Below, piece by piece: positions 57,886-64,000 of a DNA stretch of 64,000 bases (position 1 is the first letter of the stretch; each line of letters opens with the position of its first letter). Made by a program: the position numbers and the translations under genes. The stretch spans positions 37,144,642 through 37,208,641 of the forward strand of contig ML677335.1 of assembly GCA_007922305.1 (NCBI GenBank). Reading direction: 5' to 3'. Origin of the DNA: Dermatemys mawii (lineage: Eukaryota > Chordata > Testudines > Dermatemydidae). The notes below the pieces were generated by a model. That model had not been told where the DNA came from. It did not search any database and saw only the letters and a program-made list of their open reading frames with translations.

Positions 57886-60149
57886 CAATTCACTATTACT
57901 GTACTCTGGATTATATGGTCCTATTGATGGTGAATGGCCTTCCGAGCAAAAGAGTGTTCAGAATGTATTACCTCCTCCAGTAGGATACCAAAATACATTG
58001 TGTCGTGCCACATATGCTCTTGACATCAATGCACATACAAATGAATAAATACATTAATCTGAATGACCTGTTGCTGATAGGACAAGAAAGAGAACTGCTA
58101 ATGTACTGATTTCCTATCCTTGTTTCTGTGCAGGATGTCATATCAGTCCAATCAAGTATGCTGTCAGCTTTCCCAGTGACTTTCTCGGGAAATGCGCTTT
58201 ATACCTGATTGTGAGCTGTAAATAAGGCCCTACACAGGGCTTTACATGCCCAGGCTGATATTGCATGCTGTGTGAGTTCTCTGTTAAAAACATATGCCAT
58301 CTCACACCCTTCAAGTATGTCCAGCTGTTCACAAGCAAAAGCATTTAATTCATAGCACATTTTCTGTTTAATTCCTCAAAATGGTTTGCTGGTGAGGTGT
58401 ATGGTATCGACCAGGCCTTCTGACAGCAAGGAATACTTGAAGATTAGAATATAAATATGCATTCAGTTGTACACATATTACAAGGAATACAAAAAGCTTT
58501 GTAAGAACAGAAACAGCGGTGTTAGCTGACTTAGCCCTGAAATGCCACCTGCTGATCCTTTTTGGAACTGCCAGATGTCCTCACCAGTCACAGAAAAGCT
58601 AGGGTACTTCTTGGTACAGTAGTTTCTCCTGATCTTAATTCAGCCCTATTGATTTACTAGGGAAGATATATAACACGATCAGTTTAGAGACGAGTTTTGT
58701 AAAAAGAAAAAAATCAATAGCAGCTTGGGCTATAAAGGGACCTTGAAATTGATTTGAAGATATGTTGGGCCTACGCCCAAAGCAAAGAGCCCAGCCAAGT
58801 GAAATCTTATGCTTTTTGAGTTCATTTAAAGATGACCCTGAATGAAATTTTCAGTCATGAAGATCTAATCCACTCCAGGTTATTTATAAATGCTGCTAGG
58901 GAAAGAACCTCGACACAAAAATCCTTCTGAGGTTTTGAAGATCAGCTTCATAAATTTTTTAATCAGTCCTTGTATTTGTCTCCATGCTCGTTCGTGCTTT
59001 ATTTATTTATTTTTATACACACCTTGGGTTGTCATTTTCTATTAACTCAGAGAGAGACTCAGTAAGTAATGAAAGGCTCCTTGGCAACTCACAAATGCTT
59101 TCCTTTTTTGACACTGTCTAATTCACTGAGACTTCCGCCCCCAGCACCCCAATATTTCCAGTATAATTCCTGATCCGTTTTTTTAAACAACTTTTGACCT
59201 TGCAGATGTGAGATACTGTTGCAAGTTCAAGGGCACAGACCCACCTTTAGATTAGACTTCTAAGACACAGTGTTGTGTTTTCAAGGTGCACTAAACAAAG
59301 GCCAAACACTGTGTGTGTAGGTTAGATAATGCTATATGGGAATTCACAGTTCATAAGCATTGAGCTGCAGCTTTCTAAAACCAGATTCTATTCCTTCTGC
59401 TCATAATGTGGGAGAAGCACTCAGGTGAAAGACAAGAGATGGAGGAAGTATAGTTGCCCACAGTGAAGGAGCAAAGACAGAAATTGGTGCATCCTGCATC
59501 CTTCTTCCCATTTTGTTCTGCAGCCCACTCAGTATCCTGTCCTCCTTCTAAAGGATGACTTAATTTCTGATCAGTTGTGTGCAGGAGCACCACAGTGGAG
59601 AACAGCAGTTCAGGTCTGGTTTATTGATGACAGATCACAATGGATCAAGTGCTAACTGAGGTGCCACGTGATATGTAAAGACCTAAGCAGCAAACTATTT
59701 ACACGCCCATGCAATGCTAAGGGCAGGATGGCTGGATGAAGCCTTCTCCTGCTGACTGGCTAAATTCAACATCTTTTCCAGGGTGAGCAATTTATTTGTT
59801 AAAATAACCTGAACCCATCTGAAAACCCATGTTGGAGCTGGGTTCAGCTGTGCAGACTTGGTATTACAACAGCCACCTTAGCTAGGACATCAACTGGGGA
59901 GGGGAAGAGTCAAATTCTCAACAAGAGGGGCAGTTGTCCTGGCTTCAGAAATTCACACACAGTGAAAAATGACATCTCAGTAGCTTTTAACTATTTTTAT
60001 GCAATAAGAAAAAAATATATTTTTGTGATTCTTCAATATAACATTGAAAATATTCAAGCCTTCCAAAAATTCAAAGATTCAAAAACAGAAGAAGTATGGA
60101 TCTTAACACAAAAGTGCTATGTAACAAAGACTGTCATGAAACCAAAGTT
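57886..60149. other. Unique DNA, no gene seen
   Basis: No recognised repeat or exon. Confidence 0.4.
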
Positions 60150-61010
60150 GTAGTCTTAGATAATGGTATCTGAATTCCTCCACAAAGACATCCAGGGTCA
60201 ATTCTGAAGTCAAATCACTTTCATATGACATAAGAATTAGGTTTCTCTTCCTTTCCTGGATCATTCTCATCTAGTGGTGTGATAAAATTCTTTTCAAACC
60301 AGAAAGGGAATTCTCACAAGCTGCAGTTGATGCTCCAAACAACAAGACCACTATAGACATTTCAAAAATACATAGGAAAGCCTCCTTTAAATTCTTGGCA
60401 ATTTCTCTCATCTCTCAGTGATTTAAAAACAGCCCTTTCAATTTTCATTTTCTCAATATCTAATACAAGCAATTCAATCAAAGCACACAGTGATTACAGT
60501 TTCATGAAATCTGGAGAGTTGGTGGAATGGATTATTGACAAGCATCTGTATAACTTGGAGTTCTTCTCAGAAAATCACCTTTGCAATTCACCACTGGTTT
60601 CATCAATAAATTCCTGACATGTCTGTTCACCACTAATGCTCATCTACATTTTGAAATCCTGCTAAATCCCAGTACCAATGATATCTTGAAATTCTGGGGG
60701 AATATCTGGATTCTTTTGGTGGCACATGTTAATATTAGGTTTTAATCACATGGATCTTGCAAAAAAGGGCACTTCGATAAAATCTCTGAGAAAATATCCT
60801 CAAATGTCTCTTCTGTTGCAGTTTTTCACAAGCGACAGTAATCAATTCAGCTCCTTTAGCAAGGAGCATTAGTTCCTTTCAAAGGTAACTGTTCACAGGA
60901 GCAAAAACTCCACTCTCATAAACTCAGCAACGAACAAGAATTTGGTTGACTCTGTAACTTCCAACAGCCCTTTTGCTTCTACATTCACAGCATCCCTAAT
61001 TTAGTAAAAG
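60150..61010 (-). pseudogene. hAT transposase relic, C-terminal dimerisation region
   Basis: On the minus strand the frame near 60200-60420 reads LFGASTAACENSLSGLKRIL and later MIQERKRNLILMSYESDLTSE with LTLDVFVEEF. This matches the hATC dimerisation block: xxTAxCERSFSxLKxIKxxLRSTMxQERLxxLALLSxE and an acidic C-terminus, here with R to N and F to L changes in CERSF. Upstream pieces read DIEKMKIERAVFKSLRDE and AKGAELITVACEKLQQKR. Stops interrupt the frame in several places. Similar proteins are fused to zinc fingers of the MYM or BED type. Element ends were not resolved. Confidence 0.55.
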
Positions 61011-61237
61011 CATCATGCCCCAACCTAAACAGTTATAGTGATACAAAAACAGTGCATAGACCAGGCCTGAGATTTCTTTACAAAAACTGCTCCCAGCTTT
61101 TTCCATTACAAGCAGCTTTCACATTGGTACTGCATGTGCTGCTGCCTAGTTAACCCATTATGGAAAAAACAGGATCTAGGCAAATAATAGCAGCAGCAAA
61201 GATGCCCAATTCACCTCTCTGAGGGGATTTCACAGTT

Positions 61238-61602
61238 TAGGCTATGTCTATACTTAAAATACTATAGCAGCACTTGCAACAGCAGAAGAATTATTCCCAT
61301 CGCCATAAGTAACCCACTTCCATGAGAGACAGTAGGTAGGTCGATGGAGGAATTCTTTAGTTAGACAACATGGGCCTGTCAGGGAATCAGGGTATGCCCT
61401 CGCATTGATGTCCCTCACTGAAGCCCGTGTGCCATGTCATTAGTACTATTTGTACATGTGCTAGCTAGACTAACATGGGTATGCCTACCTGAGTTTCAAG
61501 CACACCTTTATTTGCAGTATAGGCGCAGTGCAAAAATGTAAAAAGTTACTTGCAAATCAGTGCAAAAATTGTTTGAAATCAGAAGTGTAGACAAGCCCTA
61601 GG
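61238..61602. mobile_element. Chimeric MITE: family A left half joined to family B right half
   Basis: From 61238, 'taggctatgtctatacttaa' to 'gtaggtcgatggaggaattc' has the order of family A (3415-3696). From about 61390, 'agggtatgcc', 'ctatttgtacatgtgctagc' and 'catgggtatgcctacctgag' have the order of family B. The end 'gaagtgtagacaagcccta' pairs with the left end. Confidence 0.55.
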
Positions 61603-61994
61603 TCTGCTATAGTCTCAAGCACAGTTTCTAACCAAGGGATTACAAATTGGCCCCTGGGATTAACACAGGCTGCAACTCCTGTTTCAACCATTTTCCAACA
61701 TATTTTAAAAACATGATTTCCCAAGCAAAGAAATAATGGCCCAACAGCACACTAAATTAGATGACCTAATACTATTAATCCATTGTGGTGGTCTTCCCCA
61801 CAGCCCTCTGTCTTAAACTCTTAATTACAACTGGCACTTCTGAGTCCACTGCCTCTGCATGAAATGCTATGTTCCCCTTTCAGCAATGCCTTGCCTGTAC
61901 TGGAAGTTTGTCTCATTTCAAGGAATGACCGGTGTGTCCAGTCTCATCAGCTTTGCTTTTCCTGCAGAGTTGATTTTTAATTCAACAGGAATCT
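61603..61994. other. Unique DNA
   Basis: No recognised repeat or gene. Confidence 0.4.
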
Positions 61995-62085
61995 ACAAAC
62001 TGAGACTGTAAAGTCTCTGAGACAAGGGCCATCATCTATAGCACCTAGTACAATGTAACTCTGAGAGGCCAGAGCCCCCACAATG
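61995..62085 (+). mobile_element. L2/MIR-type SINE tail
   Basis: 'gagactgtaaagtctctgag', 'acaagggccatcatctatag' and 'cacctagtacaatgtaactc' match the L2-derived tail order. It abuts the CR1 fragment beginning at about 62088. Confidence 0.6.
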
Positions 62086-62087
62086 CA

Positions 62088-62727
62088 AATGGAACACTGT
62101 GTCCAGTCCTGGTCACCCCATCTGAAAAAGGATATAATGGAACTGGAAAAGGTTCAGAGAAGGGTAACAAAGATGATTAAGGATACAGAATGGCTTCCAT
62201 AGGAGGAGAGACTGAGCTGTTCTGTTAAGAAAAGAGATGACAAAGAGGGTGACATGACAGAGGGCTGTAAAATCATGACTGGCATGGGAGAAGTGAATAG
62301 AGAAGTGCTAGTTACCCTTTCAGACAATACAAAAACTGCAGGTTACCCAATTAAAGTAATATGCAAAAGGAAATACTTTTCCACACAATCCACAAGTAAC
62401 CTGTGGAACTCATTGCATGGGATGTTGTGATGCCCAGAAGAACAAATGGGTTACAAAAAACCCTGCATAAGTTCGTGGAAGATAGGTCCATCACTCTATT
62501 AGCCACGATGGACAGGGACACAAACTCATGCTCAGAGCAACTGTAAATCTATAACTACCAGCAGCTGGAAGTGGAAGACAAGGTGGATCACTCTACAATT
62601 TCCCTGTTCAGTATACTCCCTCCCCACCTCCCCTGAAGCTCCAGAATGGGCTCTATCAGAGACAGGATACAGGGCAAGATGGACCATGGTCTGCGCCAGT
62701 ATGGCAGCTCTTACATGAGCAAACAAC
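62088..62727 (+). mobile_element. CR1 LINE 3' end
   Basis: 'tccagtcctggtcaccccat', 'ctggaaaaggttcagagaag', 'ggtaacaaagatgattaagg', 'aacctgtggaactcattgca' and the terminal 'gatggaccatggtctgcgcc' then 'agtatggcagctctta' mark a CR1 3' end, moderately diverged. The 116-codon minus-strand frame at 62532-62882 is a shadow. Confidence 0.85.
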
Positions 62728-62841
62728 AATAAACCATTCTTTACTCCCCATTTAGCCAGTCTAATCTTTGAGGCGGCGGGGACGGAAAGGGGGGGAAAAA
62801 AATCAAAGCTAAAAGAGCAGGCCAGTAACTTTGAAGCTCTT

Positions 62842-63372
62842 AATTTATTATTTATATTATAACAGTGCTGAAACACCCCCAACCCGCCGCCCCCAGTCTG
62901 AGATCAAGACCCCCTTTGAGCTAAGCATTGCACAGATACTTAGGGTATGTAATTTCCAGCTCAGACACTGCTAGCTTTGATCGAGCTAGCATGCTACAAA
63001 TCCCGAAGTGGCAGTGCTGGCAGCAGGATAGGCAAGCCGCCCTGAATACAATCCCACTGGGGACCCTAGGTTATGGCGTTAGGTGACTAGTCCTCCCTGC
63101 GGCCCGTCCTACCATGGCAGCACTTCTACTTTTATCATGCTAGCTCGGCCAGAGCTAACGCATGCACATCCACCTCCACTTCAAGTGTAGATGTACCCAT
63201 AGCGACACACAGAGTCCTTGCCTGTCTAAATAGACAAGACAGGCCCTGAGTTTGTAGAGGGTTAAAATGATTTGCTCAAGGTCATGCAGCAGACCAGAGG
63301 CAGGATTACAACTCTGATCTCCTGACTCCTAATCCAGTGTCCCACTCCCATGACCACACTGCCTGCCCAGTC
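62842..63372 (-). mobile_element. MIR/L2-type SINE, antisense, split by a MITE
   Basis: The left part 'ttatttatattataacagtg', 'gatcaagaccccctttgagc', 'taagcattgcacagat' and the right part 'cacacagagtccttgcctgt', 'ctaaatagacaagacagg', 'gatttgctcaaggtcatgca', 'gcagaccagaggcaggatta' form one SINE when the MITE at 62942-63199 is removed. Confidence 0.75.
62942..63199. mobile_element. MITE, family B, inserted in a SINE
   Basis: The left end 'agggtatgtaatttccagct' and the right end, whose complement reads 'tgggtacatctacacttgaa', give inverted termini. The interior 'gatcgagctagcatgctac' and 'catgctagctcggccagagc' is itself inverted. Target duplication not resolved. Confidence 0.75.
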
Positions 63373-63744
63373 TCAATCCCAGCACTAACAATAACCCCCT
63401 CCTGTAATGTACCCACCAAGTTTGTTTTAGTGCAACATACTCTTACCTGCAACTAGGCCTAGTGGTGTTTGTTTCAGCAACTCTGTCAAAAAAAAGAAAG
63501 TTCTCCCCACCCCTCCATGCTCCCCATGTACATGTGTGATGATAACAATGCTCAGGAGAACACACTGAGTGACCAGAAGGGCAGCAGCATTGCAAACTGG
63601 CTCTTTGAAAGAAACTCTTCCCCCCACCCGCCATCGAAATAGTTACATCCAGAAGCTGCACTGTTTTTCGGCCATTCCTCTGCACAGCCCCGCAGCAGCT
63701 CTGGTGCTTGATCACAAGTGTAGGCGTACATGCAAAGATAAGGT
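63373..63744. other. Unique DNA
   Basis: No recognised repeat. Overlapping frames on both strands are noise. Confidence 0.4.
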
Positions 63745-63925
63745 TAACCTGGGGTTTTCAGCACTTTCGCCAGCTCTCCCACTGACTATCGTAGGTTACC
63801 TTATGCAGGTCATTTAACTTTTCCATGCATATTTCCCCTTCTGTAAACATGGCTCATAACCACCTATCAGGGTTGCTGTGAGGTATACATTTTGGCTGGA
63901 AGGTGCTATTCAAATGCAAAATATC
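63745..63925 (+). mobile_element. MIR-type SINE, sense
   Basis: 'accttatgcaggtcatttaa', 'cttttccatgcatatttccc', 'cttctgtaaacatggctcat', 'aaccacctatcagggttgct' and 'gtgaggtatacattttggct' then 'ggaaggtgctattcaaatgc' follow MIR sense order. Confidence 0.75.
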
Positions 63926-64000
63926 TGTTCCCTGTCACATCAGACATAGGCCACTTCTGGAGGCAGGAGTACTGACTCTAAGGACCAGCTGTCTTACTCA

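Noticed and set aside
62532..62882. 116-codon minus-strand frame
   Set aside because: Antisense to a CR1 3' end and extends into SINE sequence.
1..64000. Bacterial-type features such as CRISPR arrays, operons or ribosome binding sites
   Set aside because: The repeat content is vertebrate, no spaced direct-repeat array exists, and no gene clusters are present.

Overview
The window looks like noncoding, repeat-rich DNA from a sauropsid nuclear genome. A turtle is most likely and a crocodilian is the alternative. The assignment rests on repeat content recognised by eye: CR1 LINE 3' ends ending in the chelonian/crocodilian 'ggccatactgggtcaga' type sequence, MIR/L2-type SINE cores, Penelope-like elements with a GIY-YIG nuclease, many hAT-type elements with 8-bp target duplications, and MITEs with 'gtctacact' ends. 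I did not find a copy of the cryptodire tRNA-type SINE. No clear protein-coding exon set, rRNA or tRNA gene is visible. The longest open frames (153, 127, 126, 119, 117 and 116 codons) lie in transposons, in a GC-rich LTR-like block or in AT-rich noise. The interval is best read as intergenic or deep intronic.

Layout. 1-9 kb: CR1 fragments (2.4-3.2, 3.9-4.3, 7.55-8.26 on +; 8.27-8.85 on -), MIR-type SINEs, one 'gtctacact' MITE and a 46-codon membrane-helix-like frame at 4464-4601. 9-29 kb: mostly unique AT-rich DNA with small palindromic repeats, a MITE with a perfect 8-bp duplication at 18.97-19.23 kb, and a MIR split by a MITE at 24.0-24.5 kb. 29-36 kb: dense nested transposons. These include a 1.03-kb hAT element carrying another MITE, a solo LTR inserted in a SINE with an exact 4-bp duplication, and a small hAT MITE. 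36-39 kb: mostly unique, with one CR1 end. 39.1-41.9 kb: a decayed autonomous hAT element with inverted termini around a transposase relic. 42-46 kb: mostly unique. 46.5-48.3 kb: a GC-rich LTR-like block. 48.8-49.7 and 56.1-56.8 kb: two Penelope-like copies. 50.9-57.9 kb: MITEs, including a foldback with a perfect 8-bp duplication at 54.4-54.7 kb, and a minus-strand CR1 end. 60.1-61.0 kb: a second hAT transposase relic. 61.2-63.9 kb: a chimeric MITE, a CR1 end and SINEs, one split by a MITE.

There is no operon-like or cooperative gene set. The value of the window is its record of transposon insertions: nested copies and target duplications give relative ages for LINE, Penelope, LTR, hAT and SINE activity. 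Family names come from my recognition of sequence motifs and not from a database search. Boundaries are approximate unless a target duplication fixes them.
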